Origin: Elusimicrobiota bacterium
GTDB lineage: Bacteria; Elusimicrobiota; Elusimicrobia; FEN-1173; JAKLIF01
Direction: 5' to 3'
Length of the DNA: 64,000 bases
NCBI GenBank assembly: GCA_022709755.1
Contig: JAKLIF010000004.1
Location: 186,001-250,000 of the forward strand
The translations under genes and the position numbers were made by a program. Positions 52,212 through 60,872 of this stretch are shown piece after piece. The notes beneath the pieces were generated by a model. The model was not told where the DNA came from, did not search any database, and saw nothing but the letters and a program-made list of their open reading frames with translations. Within the stretch, counting starts at the first letter, position 1, and each line of letters begins with the position of its first letter.

Positions 52212-53111
52212 ATGGACACCGATCAGAACTTCCATAAGAACATCCTCGACAACCTCAACGAAGGGATATTCTTCGTCGACACGGAACGCCGTATCACCTA
52301 TTGGAGCAAAGGCGCCGAACACCTCACGGGCCACGAGGAAAAAGACGTGCTCGGAAAGAAGTGCGCCGACATCCTTTTCTGCGTCAACGCCCTCGGCCAC
52401 CGGGAATGCGACGGGCGCTGCCTCCTGGAGAACCCCCTCTTCGACGGACAGATACATGAGAAGGAGTTCTTCCTCCACCACAAGGAGGGATACCGGACCC
52501 CCGTGCTCGTGCGGTCCATGCCCTACCGGAACGCCAACGGCAAGGTCATCGGGGCCATCGAGATCCTGATCGACAATTCCCCAAAATCCGACGTCATGCA
52601 GCAGATCGAGGCGCTCCAGAAGATGGTGTTGCTGGACCCCTTGACCTCCCTGGGGAACCGGGGGTACGGCGAAAAGATGATCTCCTCGAAACTGGCGGAA
52701 CTCCAGCGCCATATCTCCACGTTCGGGATGCTCTTCATCGACATCGACCATTTCAAACAGATCAACGACAAGCACGGCCACAACGTGGGGGACCGGGTGT
52801 TGAAGATGATCGCCAAGACCATCATGAACAACGTCCGCCCCTTTGACGCCGTCTGCCGGTGGGGCGGGGAGGAGTTCATCGCCCTCATCCTCAACGTTTC
52901 CGACGACCAACTCCGTCAGATCGCCGAGAAGATCCGCATCCTGATCGAACAATCCAGTTTTTGGATCGACGCGGACATCATCCGGGTCACGGTCTCCGTC
53001 GGGGCCACGCTCGCCTTGCCCGGCGACACCCCGGAATCCCTGGTCAAACGCGCCGATGAACTCCTCTACCAGAGCAAAGCCGGCGGCCGGAACCGGGTGG
53101 CCGTCCTCTAG
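52212..53111 (+). CDS. PAS-GGDEF diguanylate cyclase
   Basis: A 299-residue cytoplasmic protein. An N-terminal PAS domain (NLNEGIFFVDTERRITYWSK) with several cysteines (KCADILFC, CDGRCLLE) that could bind a metal or sense redox is followed by a GGDEF domain with the active-site variant GGEEF and an inhibitory I-site RPFD five residues before it. It should make cyclic di-GMP with feedback inhibition. No EAL domain. The TATGATAAAAT stretch near 52167 is a likely -10. It ends at a bidirectional terminator. Confidence 0.93.
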   Translation: MDTDQNFHKNILDNLNEGIFFVDTERRITYWSKGAEHLTGHEEKDVLGKKCADILFCVNALGHRECDGRCLLENPLFDGQIHEKEFFLHHKEGYRTPVLVRSMPYRNANGKVIGAIEILIDNSPKSDVMQQIEALQKMVLLDPLTSLGNRGYGEKMISSKLAELQRHISTFGMLFIDIDHFKQINDKHGHNVGDRVLKMIAKTIMNNVRPFDAVCRWGGEEFIALILNVSDDQLRQIAEKIRILIEQSSFWIDADIIRVTVSVGATLALPGDTPESLVKRADELLYQSKAGGRNRVAVL

Positions 53112-53140
53112 ACTTCCGATCCCTTCGACGACATCGAAAT

Positions 53141-53176
53141 AAAAGAGGGGCTGTTCAAACGAACAGCCCCTCTTTT
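53141..53176. terminator. Bidirectional terminator
   Basis: A perfect 16-bp stem AAAAGAGGGGCTGTTC/GAACAGCCCCTCTTTT with loop AAAC, symmetric with A/T ends, sits between the cyclase gene (+) and the peroxiredoxin gene (-) and serves both. Confidence 0.92.
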
Positions 53177-53192
53177 GACGATGGGATCCGTC

Positions 53193-53960
53193 TTATTTCT
53201 GTTTGGCCGGCGAAGGGACCTGGTCTTTGGGGAGTTTCTTGAAGCACAGGAACCAATCGTTGCAGTAATAATCCTTTCCGGCTTCTTCCACCCGCTGTTT
53301 GGCCGCGCCGCAAGAACCCGGCGGAGGGACGATGACATCGTCTCCCGGCTGCCAGTCGGCCGGCGTCGCCACCTTATGCGCGTCGGACGTCTGCATCGCC
53401 ACCAACAACCGCTTGATCTCCTGGAAATTCCGCCCGTTCGAGAGCGGGTAGTAGATCAGGGCGCGGATCTTGGCGTTCGGATCGATGAAGAACACCGCGC
53501 GCACCGCCTTGGTGTCCGCGGCGGCGGGCTGGAGCATCCCGTATTTCCTGGACACGTCCATCTTCAGGTCCTGGATCACCGGAAAGGTGACTTCCATTCC
53601 CTCCATGTCCCTATACTTGGCTTTTTCCTTGATGGTGCGGAGCCAGGCGATGTGGCTGTAAGTGCTGTCGATGGACAACCCCACCAGCTTCGTGTTCAAC
53701 GCCTCGAATTCCGGCATCATCTTGGCGAAGGTCATGAATTCCGTCGTGCACACGGGTGTGAAATCCGCCGGGTGGCTGAAAAGGATGACCCATTTTCCCT
53801 TGTAATCCTCGGGGAAATTGATCATCCCCTGGGTGGTCTCCGCCGTGAACGCCGGCGCCGATTCCCCGATCAACGGAACGCGCGGTCCGTCCTCCGCCGA
53901 GAGCACCGCCCCCGACAACATCATGACTGCCATGAAACCGACCACTGATTTGATTCTCAT
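53193..53960 (-). CDS. Exported peroxiredoxin (Prx6/AhpC-like)
   Basis: A 255-residue thiol peroxidase with a signal peptide (SVVGFMAVMMLSGAVLSAED). The peroxidatic cysteine is in HPADFTPVCTTEFMTF and catalytic Arg in RAVFFIDPNAKIRAL. C-terminal cysteines (PGSCGAAK and YYCNDWFLCFKK) may resolve the disulfide. Most Prx6 relatives are cytoplasmic, so export is notable. AAGGAGG eight bases before the ATG 53960 fixes the start. It lies downstream of a DUF2892/RND unit on the same strand. Confidence 0.9.
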   Translation of the reverse strand: MRIKSVVGFMAVMMLSGAVLSAEDGPRVPLIGESAPAFTAETTQGMINFPEDYKGKWVILFSHPADFTPVCTTEFMTFAKMMPEFEALNTKLVGLSIDSTYSHIAWLRTIKEKAKYRDMEGMEVTFPVIQDLKMDVSRKYGMLQPAAADTKAVRAVFFIDPNAKIRALIYYPLSNGRNFQEIKRLLVAMQTSDAHKVATPADWQPGDDVIVPPPGSCGAAKQRVEEAGKDYYCNDWFLCFKKLPKDQVPSPAKQK

Positions 53961-54020
53961 ACCGACACCTCCTTGAAGATTTAAGTTGATTGTACCAAAC
54001 AAAAAGCCCCGCCGCCTCAT

Positions 54021-54218
54021 TCATTCCCCCGGCCCCTGACGGTTGATCCGCTGTTTCAGGACGTCCTCCAGGAAACACCACCGGGTGAAAGATGATTGAA
54101 GAAGATTCAATCCGACGAAGACAATGACCCACAGAAAATGCGGGCTCACCCATACGGAGAGCGCCACGCTGACGAGGATCAACGAACCCGCGATCCTCCT
54201 GATCAGATATTCCACCAT
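54021..54218 (-). CDS. DUF2892 small inner-membrane protein
   Basis: A 65-residue protein with two hydrophobic helices (LILVSVALSVWVSPHF and VIVFVGLNLLQSSF). DUF2892 proteins begin with a short amphipathic segment, as in MVEYLIRRIAG here, and often accompany RND pumps or rhodaneses; function unknown. It follows the RND pump gene by 15 bases. Confidence 0.75.
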   Translation of the reverse strand: MVEYLIRRIAGSLILVSVALSVWVSPHFLWVIVFVGLNLLQSSFTRWCFLEDVLKQRINRQGPGE

Positions 54219-54235
54219 CCCGATCCCCTCCCCTC

Positions 54236-57200
54236 TCATGGATTCACGATATGCCTTTTGGCCAGCATGTAATAGAGCACCGGGACGGCCGTCCGCGACA
54301 ACACCGTGGACGCGACCTCCCCGGCCATCAGGGAGACGGCCAGTCCCTGGAAGATGGGGTCGAACAGGATGACCCCGGCCCCCACGACGACGGCCGCCGC
54401 CGTCAACAACATGGGCCTGAAACGGATCGCGCCGGCGTCGATCACCGCCTCCTTCAGCGGCATCCCCTCCCGCAGACGCAACTGGATGAAATCGACGAGG
54501 ATGATGGAATTCCGCACGACGATCCCCGCGCCGGCGATGAACCCGATCATCGACGTCGCCGTGAAGAACGCGTTCATCCCCCAGTGTCCCGGGAGGATCC
54601 CCACCAAGGTGAGCGGGATGGGGGCCATGATGACCAACGGGATCGTGAACGATTGAAACCAGGCCACCACCAGGATGTAGATCAGCAGGAGGACCATGGC
54701 GAAAGCCACCCCCAGATCGCGAAAGACCTCATAGGTGATCTGCCATTCCCCGTCCCATTTCATGGCCACTTCCGACGAACTTTCGGGCACGGCGGAATAA
54801 TATTGTTTCAGGGGGATCCCTTCTTCCCGGGCCAGTCGGTCGATGTCCTTCCGCAGTTTCAATATGGCATAGACGGGACTCTCGGCCCGGCCCGCCACGT
54901 CCGCGATCACATAGGACACCCGTCTGAGGTTCTTATGGTGGATCGGGATATCGGTCTCCGTCCGTTCCGCCCGCACGAGTTCTCTCAAGGGGATGGACAC
55001 CCCGTTCCGGGAGAGGAGCCGGATGTCTCCGACGGCCCGGAGATCGCGTCTCTTCGAATCCGGGAGGCGCAGGCGGATCTCGACGGGTTCCCGGTCCCCC
55101 TCGGTATGGGCCAAACGCACGGTCTGTCCGTCGACGGCCATCGACACGGTCTGGGCGACGGATTCCGCGGAGATGCCGTTCAGCGTCGCCTTCTCCCGAA
55201 GGACTTTGAGACTGTCCAATCGACGGGCGTCCGGCACATAGCTGTCCACATCCACGATCCCGTCGGTATGACGGAGCAGTTCCTTCACGCGGGAGACCAG
55301 AAAACGCTGCCGGGCCAGGTCCGGACCATAGAATTCCAACACCAGCGTCGACAGGACGGGAGGCCCCGGAGGGACCTCCGCCACCTGGATGCGGGCGCCG
55401 GCCTGGTCCGCGATCGACTGGAGCGGGAGCCGGACCCGGGACGCGATCTCATGGCTCTGACGCCGGCGGGCGTGCCGGGGTTTCAGGTTCACGACGATGT
55501 CGGCCTGATGCGGCTTTTGGCGCAGAAAATAATGCCGGACCAGCCCGTTGAAATTATGAGGCGCGGAGGTGCCGACATAGGAGACCACCCTTTCCACGTC
55601 GGGCACTCCCCGCAGATAGGCCGCCATCCGGTCCGAGACCTCCCGCGTCTTATCGAGGGATGACGATTCGGGCATGTTCAAGACCACCTCGAACTCATCC
55701 TTGTTATCGAACGGGAGCATCTTCACTGTGACCCGTTGGAGCGGGACCAGCGCGACCGCACCGGCCAGCAACAACCCCATCACGCCCAGATACATCGCAC
55801 GCGCCCGGCCGTTCTCCAACAACAGGCGCATCTGATTCCGATAGAGCCGGTCCAGGAACCCCTCCTTGTCGGCGTTGTGGCAATCCTTCGGTTTCCAATG
55901 CTGGAGCAACCACGTGAACATCCAGGGGGAGACCACGAAAGCGACCAGGAGGGAGAAGAGCATGGCCATCGACGCTCCGACGGGGATCGGCCTCATGTAG
56001 GGCCCCATCAACCCGCTCACGAACGCCATCGGCAGGATCGCGGCGATCACCGCCCACGTCGCCAAAAAAGTGGGGTTGCCGACTTCGTTGACGGCATGCA
56101 CGGCGAGGTCCCACAGGTTCCGTCCGTCACGCAGGGTGTAATGACGGTGGATGTTCTCCACGACCACGATGGCGTCGTCCACCAGGATCCCGATGGAAAA
56201 GATCAGCGCGAAGAGGGTGATCCGGTTGAGTGTGTATCCGAACAGGTAATAGATGAGCAGGGTCAGGGACAGGGTCACCGGGATGGCCACCAACACCACC
56301 AGGGCTTCGCGCAGTCCCAGCGCCAGGGCGATCAAGACCGTGACCGAAAGCGTCGCCAGGAGCATATGAAACAACAGTTCGTCGGATTTCTCCTTCGCCG
56401 TGTCCCCATAATTGCGTGTCACGACGTAACGGATGTCCGAGAAACCCGGCTCTTTCAGGTTCCGGTCGATGCGTCGCAGGACCGCCCCGGCCACATCCGT
56501 CGCGTTGGCGCCGCGCCGTTTGGAAACGGCCAGAGTCACGGCCTGTGACGACGGGGCCGTCGAGGACGCCGGAGACAGCCAGACCTCTTTTTCATCCTCG
56601 TCGGGTCCGTCCTCCACGCGCGCCACGTCGTCCACCGTCACCGGTCGGCCCCGGGAGACCCCGACGACGACCTCCTTCAGGTCGGACGCCGTCCGGATCA
56701 GCGAATCACTCTCGACGGACACGTCCTCTCCTCCCGAATGGACGTGTCCCGCCGGGAGCCGCGTGTTGGCGGACTGCAGTATCCCCCCCAACTCCAACGG
56801 GGTCACCCGGTGCTCCGCCATCCTGGCCGGATCGAAATGAACCTTGAACTGGCGCCGACGCCCGCCGATGATGTCGATGTCGGAGACCAGCGGGACCGCG
56901 CTGATCTCTTCCCTCAGAGCCGCGACCGCCGCCCGGAGAGAGCGGGGGTCCCGCGAGGGGCTTGTGAACGTGAGCGCCAAGATCGGCACATCGTCGATGG
57001 ACCGGGGCTTGATCAGGGGTTGGCCGGCGCCCGGAGGCAACAGGTCCAGATTGGCGAACGTCTTGGTGTAGATCTGCGTCATGGCCAATTCCGGATTGAT
57101 CCCCACCTTGAACCGCACGATGAAGAAGGCGACATGGGACTCGGCCGTGGAATAGATGTATTCGACTCCCGGGATCTCCCAGAGTTTCCGTTCCCCCACG

Positions 57201-57418
57201 TTGAGCACCCGTTGTTCCACTTCCTCGGCGGAGGCGCCCGGATAGGGGACGAAGACATCGAACAGGGGCACGTTGATCTGCGGTTCTTCCTCCCGCGACA
57301 GTTTCAGGACGGCGAACACTCCCAGGAAGAGCGCCGTGACGGCCAGCAGGGGCGTCAGCTTGGAATGGACGAAACTCTTGGCCAGACGGCCGGCCAGGCC
57401 CATCGACTCGGTCTTCAT
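54236..57418 (-). CDS. RND-type efflux transporter, inner-membrane subunit
   Basis: A 1060-residue AcrB-like proton antiporter. Twelve helices in two repeats; porter motifs include PLFDVFVPYPGASAEEVEQR and GVEYIYSTAESHV, and the helix-4 motif GILVDDAIVVVENIHRHY has the coupling aspartates. It resembles hydrophobic-drug (HAE1) members more than heavy-metal CzcA ones, but is not firmly typed. It lies after an outer-membrane channel (ATGA overlap) and before a DUF2892 gene. A periplasmic adaptor gene, normally needed to join pump and channel, is absent from this locus. Confidence 0.92.
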   Translation of the reverse strand: MKTESMGLAGRLAKSFVHSKLTPLLAVTALFLGVFAVLKLSREEEPQINVPLFDVFVPYPGASAEEVEQRVLNVGERKLWEIPGVEYIYSTAESHVAFFIVRFKVGINPELAMTQIYTKTFANLDLLPPGAGQPLIKPRSIDDVPILALTFTSPSRDPRSLRAAVAALREEISAVPLVSDIDIIGGRRRQFKVHFDPARMAEHRVTPLELGGILQSANTRLPAGHVHSGGEDVSVESDSLIRTASDLKEVVVGVSRGRPVTVDDVARVEDGPDEDEKEVWLSPASSTAPSSQAVTLAVSKRRGANATDVAGAVLRRIDRNLKEPGFSDIRYVVTRNYGDTAKEKSDELLFHMLLATLSVTVLIALALGLREALVVLVAIPVTLSLTLLIYYLFGYTLNRITLFALIFSIGILVDDAIVVVENIHRHYTLRDGRNLWDLAVHAVNEVGNPTFLATWAVIAAILPMAFVSGLMGPYMRPIPVGASMAMLFSLLVAFVVSPWMFTWLLQHWKPKDCHNADKEGFLDRLYRNQMRLLLENGRARAMYLGVMGLLLAGAVALVPLQRVTVKMLPFDNKDEFEVVLNMPESSSLDKTREVSDRMAAYLRGVPDVERVVSYVGTSAPHNFNGLVRHYFLRQKPHQADIVVNLKPRHARRRQSHEIASRVRLPLQSIADQAGARIQVAEVPPGPPVLSTLVLEFYGPDLARQRFLVSRVKELLRHTDGIVDVDSYVPDARRLDSLKVLREKATLNGISAESVAQTVSMAVDGQTVRLAHTEGDREPVEIRLRLPDSKRRDLRAVGDIRLLSRNGVSIPLRELVRAERTETDIPIHHKNLRRVSYVIADVAGRAESPVYAILKLRKDIDRLAREEGIPLKQYYSAVPESSSEVAMKWDGEWQITYEVFRDLGVAFAMVLLLIYILVVAWFQSFTIPLVIMAPIPLTLVGILPGHWGMNAFFTATSMIGFIAGAGIVVRNSIILVDFIQLRLREGMPLKEAVIDAGAIRFRPMLLTAAAVVVGAGVILFDPIFQGLAVSLMAGEVASTVLSRTAVPVLYYMLAKRHIVNP

Positions 57419-58857
57419 GGCAAAACCTCCAATCGATCGGATAGGCGACTCACTGTTCCCTCATCCAGGCGCCCCATCGACGAGGCGAGACGGAGATAAC
57501 CGGAATGGATCCGATAGAGCGCATCGAGATAGTGGATATCCGCCCGGGCCAAGCCCTCCTCCGCCCGGAGCACGTCCAGGATGCTCTGCCGGCCGGAACG
57601 GTACAGGGGACGGAACAATTCCAGCGATTCGGCGGCCAACGAACGCGACTTCTTCACGGGAACCAATGCGGAGACTGCCCCCTGATAGAAAGACAAAGAC
57701 TGCGCCACTTCTCTTTTGACCCGGTCCCGGACACTCTCCTGGTTCGCCCGGGCCTCCTCCTCCGCCGCCCGGCTCCGGGCGCGGCGCGCCGGATAGGACG
57801 GATCCCCCAACGCCATCCCGAGTCGGACACCCCACAAACGGTCCGCGGGGTGGTCCGAAAAATCACCCGTGTGGGACGCGACGGAAGCGAAGGCCTCCAC
57901 TCTCGGCAAGATGCTGGATCCGGCCATCGCCGACTTCAAACCCGCTTCTCTCGTCCGATGGGACGCCAAGACGATGTCATCCCGGTTTTCCAACGCCTCT
58001 TTTTCAAGGAGGGGCAAGTCTCCGACTTCATAGAGGGACTCACTCAAACGGGACCGGTAAGACGGAATGTCTCCCGCCCCCCCCGCCAAAGAAAAAACAA
58101 CGGCCTGGGCGGACTGTTCTTCCGCCGCCAACTGGATCTCCCAGGCGCGCAATCCTTCGAGGATGGATTCGGCCGCATAAAAATCCGAGCCCAGGATCAA
58201 TCCCTTCGCCTTGAGCCGCTGAGCGGATTGCATCTCCTGAGCCGCCGAATCAATACGTTCACGGACGGCGGCCCGTTGCGCTTTCTTCAGGATCACCGTC
58301 AAATAGGCCTCGGCGGCCTGATGACGGAGATCCTGGGCGGTCCCTCGGGACCGGCTCACGGACTCACGGACTCCCAGATCCGCCAGCTGACGGTTCCGGG
58401 ATTGCTCGAACCCGGTGAACAACGGCAATCCGATCTCCAACGAGGTGCTCACATCGGTCAGATCACCGGGATCGTTAAGATAACCCACGTCGAAATGTTT
58501 GGCCTCGAAAGACCGTTGCTGGAGGAGCGACCCGAAGACGAAGACCGGATGATCCCCCCGCGTCAGAACACTCTGGACCCGGGCCTGGGGCCATGACCGA
58601 GCCCGTGTCTCCCGAAGGGCCGCGTGAGCGATCCGAACGCGGCTGTGAGCGGCCCGGATCTCCGGATGGCCCTGGACGACCTGTTCCACAAACAGCCCCA
58701 ATTCGCCCGCAACCCCCCGGTCTTCGGACGCGAGGATGAAAATCCCCGCCAAGACGGCGATGAAAAAACGATTCCGGCGGTCCGACCGCCGGCCCCTGAA
58801 TGATCCATGGATTCCAATGAGACCGTCGCCCTTCTTGTTCCGGATGAGATATTCCAC
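57415..58857 (-). CDS. TolC/CusC-like outer-membrane efflux channel
   Basis: A 480-residue exported protein with long alpha-helical heptads (VRIAHAALRETRARSWPQA) and two repeated halves, ending near SMGRLDEGTVSRL. Signal region RNRFFIAVLAGIFILAS from ~30. The start is placed at GTG 58857, with GGGGGGA four bases upstream; the first residues VEYLIRNKKG precede the signal by ~20 residues, which is unusual. It shares ATGA overlap with the RND pump gene. Confidence 0.82.
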   Translation of the reverse strand: MEYLIRNKKGDGLIGIHGSFRGRRSDRRNRFFIAVLAGIFILASEDRGVAGELGLFVEQVVQGHPEIRAAHSRVRIAHAALRETRARSWPQARVQSVLTRGDHPVFVFGSLLQQRSFEAKHFDVGYLNDPGDLTDVSTSLEIGLPLFTGFEQSRNRQLADLGVRESVSRSRGTAQDLRHQAAEAYLTVILKKAQRAAVRERIDSAAQEMQSAQRLKAKGLILGSDFYAAESILEGLRAWEIQLAAEEQSAQAVVFSLAGGAGDIPSYRSRLSESLYEVGDLPLLEKEALENRDDIVLASHRTREAGLKSAMAGSSILPRVEAFASVASHTGDFSDHPADRLWGVRLGMALGDPSYPARRARSRAAEEEARANQESVRDRVKREVAQSLSFYQGAVSALVPVKKSRSLAAESLELFRPLYRSGRQSILDVLRAEEGLARADIHYLDALYRIHSGYLRLASSMGRLDEGTVSRLSDRLEVLP

Positions 58858-59067
58858 AATTCCCCCCTGCGTCAACGTTCTTTTGCGATCTTTAGATGCG
58901 GGGGACGGAAAAAGGATTCAAACTTTTTTCCGGCGGGAAGAATCGGGGAGACGTTCGCGGCCGTCATCGACGGAAAATTGAATAAAATACTGGCTGTTTG
59001 GCGCCGAATATGCAATAGTGACTAGATAAAGGACCGCAGACGCGGCCCACATCACGGAGGATTGAAC

Positions 59068-60351
59068 ATGTTTTTTCTGAAGTTAGGATTACATCCGGAC
59101 CTGGTCCGAGGGCTGAAAGCCATGAACTTTCAGGAACCGATGCCCATCCAAAAAGAGGCCATTCCCATCGCCTTGGAGGGTCACGACATCATGGGTTGCG
59201 CCCAGACGGGGAGTGGAAAAACAGCGGCCTTCGCCTTGCCCCTGTTACACCATCTCCTGACGACCCCCCGGCCCGGACTGAGGGCCCTCATCCTCGTGCC
59301 CACGCGGGAACTCGCCGCCCAGGTGGAGAAAGTCCTCCGGGACAGCGGCCGGTTCACGCCCATCAAGACCGCCGTGATCATCGGCGGCGTCAGTTTCCAG
59401 AACCAGCTCCGAGCCATCACGGGAGGAGCTCAGATCCTCGTGGCGACCCCCGGCCGCCTTTTGGACCATCTGAGGCAGCGCAATTTCAACCTGGGACGGA
59501 TCGAACACCTGGTCCTCGACGAAGCGGACCGCATGTTGGACATGGGGTTCCTGCCCGACATCCGCGCCATCATCAACCAGCTTCCCCGGGAACGGCAGAC
59601 CCAGCTTTTTTCCGCCACGCTCCACAACGAGGTGGAGAAGATCGCCTCGTTCGCCATGCGCAATCCCCGCCGGATCGAGATCGCCAGGCCCAGCACCGTG
59701 GCCGAAGGGATCAGCCAGATACTCTACCCGGTCGTTCAGGGACAGAAGAACGACCTACTCGTTGCCCTGCTCAAATCCACCGAGATGCGTTCCATCCTCG
59801 TGTTCACGCGGACCAAACACGGGGCCGACAAGGTGGCCCGACGCCTGGAACAGAACGGCTACAAAGTGGGTGTCCTTCATTCCAACAAATCGCAGAGCCA
59901 GCGCACCACGGCCATGGAGAACTTCCGGCACAACCGGATCCAGATCCTGGTGGCCACCGACATCGCCGCCCGAGGGATCGACGTCCACAACATCAGCCAC
60001 GTGGTCAACTTCGACGTTCCCCGCTTCCCGGAAGACTACGTCCACCGGGTGGGACGGACCGCGCGCGCCTATGGCGTGGGAGATGCCCTGACCCTCATGG
60101 ACCCGTCCACCGAACTGCAGTTCGTCAAGGCCATCGAACGGTTCATCAACGTCGTGTTTCCCCGGGCCGTGATCCCTAATTTTCAATATCAGAACCTGCC
60201 GCGCTTCTTCTGGAAATCGGGGGATTCCCAAACCCCCGGCGCGAGCCCCGCACAGCGCACACCCAGCAACGTGCCCACGCGGCCTTCGGTCGGTCTCTGG
60301 CATACCCGGAGCACCCAAGGCCTCCGTCGGCGACGGTTCGGACGGCGCTAG
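59068..60351 (+). CDS. DEAD-box RNA helicase (RhlE-like)
   Basis: A 427-residue ATP-dependent helicase. The Q motif FQEPMPIQKEAIP, Walker A AQTGSGKTAAF, DEAD in LVLDEADRMLDMGF, SAT and HRVGRTARAYG are all present. The C-terminal ~45 residues are basic and Ser/Pro-rich (TRPSVGLWHTRSTQGLRRRR), typical of RhlE/SrmB relatives in RNA remodelling or cold response. CGGAGG seven bases upstream supports the ATG at 59068. It is followed by a small cysteine-rich gene in the same direction. Confidence 0.94.
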   Translation: MFFLKLGLHPDLVRGLKAMNFQEPMPIQKEAIPIALEGHDIMGCAQTGSGKTAAFALPLLHHLLTTPRPGLRALILVPTRELAAQVEKVLRDSGRFTPIKTAVIIGGVSFQNQLRAITGGAQILVATPGRLLDHLRQRNFNLGRIEHLVLDEADRMLDMGFLPDIRAIINQLPRERQTQLFSATLHNEVEKIASFAMRNPRRIEIARPSTVAEGISQILYPVVQGQKNDLLVALLKSTEMRSILVFTRTKHGADKVARRLEQNGYKVGVLHSNKSQSQRTTAMENFRHNRIQILVATDIAARGIDVHNISHVVNFDVPRFPEDYVHRVGRTARAYGVGDALTLMDPSTELQFVKAIERFINVVFPRAVIPNFQYQNLPRFFWKSGDSQTPGASPAQRTPSNVPTRPSVGLWHTRSTQGLRRRRFGRR

Positions 60352-60364
60352 AGAAGGAACCCCC

Positions 60365-60793
60365 ATGCAACCCGTCTACAAACACAAGAAACGGAAGGCC
60401 GCAGGACCGAACAAGAACGAGAAGAAGGTCATGCGGGAGATGGAAGCCGAACGCCGGATCGGGATGGCCGGCACGCTCAAAGAACGCTATCCGTCCGTCC
60501 AACGCCTCACCATCCAGCTCAACTTCATCTCGCCTCAAGGGCATCTCCTCGAACAACAGACCCGTCATTACGGACCGGCGGACGCCTGCGATTTTTCGGC
60601 CACCTGCCTCGGACGTTGCGGCGGGACGGGCTCCTTCGACCTGGAATCGAAGATCAAAGAGGTGATTTCCACCCGGCGGGCCGCCTCCGACAACACGGGC
60701 ACCTGCCAGGAGAAACTCTATCCCGGCTCGGCCGATTGTTGCGGATCGCGGCTTCAGTGCAAGATCGAAGTCTCCTACCAACCCGGCAACTGA
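60365..60793 (+). CDS. Cysteine-rich conserved hypothetical protein
   Basis: A 142-residue cytoplasmic protein of unknown function. A basic N-terminus (KHKKRKAAGPNKNEKK) precedes a core with CDFSATCLGRCGGTGSFDLE and a second cluster CQEKLYPGSADCCGSRLQC: seven or eight cysteines in pairs, suited to zinc binding. Fourteen bases separate it from the helicase stop, so it is co-transcribed. I cannot place it in a named family; an RNA-linked role is only a guess from the neighbour. Confidence 0.65.
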   Translation: MQPVYKHKKRKAAGPNKNEKKVMREMEAERRIGMAGTLKERYPSVQRLTIQLNFISPQGHLLEQQTRHYGPADACDFSATCLGRCGGTGSFDLESKIKEVISTRRAASDNTGTCQEKLYPGSADCCGSRLQCKIEVSYQPGN

Positions 60794-60813
60794 TCCCTTT
60801 CCCAAAAACCAAT

Positions 60814-60853
60814 AAAAAATCCCACCCCTTCGTCTGAAGGGATGGGATTTTTT
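60814..60853. terminator. Bidirectional terminator
   Basis: AAAAAATCCCA-C-CCCTTC pairs with GAAGGG-A-TGGGATTTTTT around loop GTCT (one C-A mismatch). It separates the Cys-rich gene (+) from the BtuB-like receptor gene (-). Confidence 0.9.
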
Positions 60854-60872
60854 AAAACCGACTCCTCCCCGA

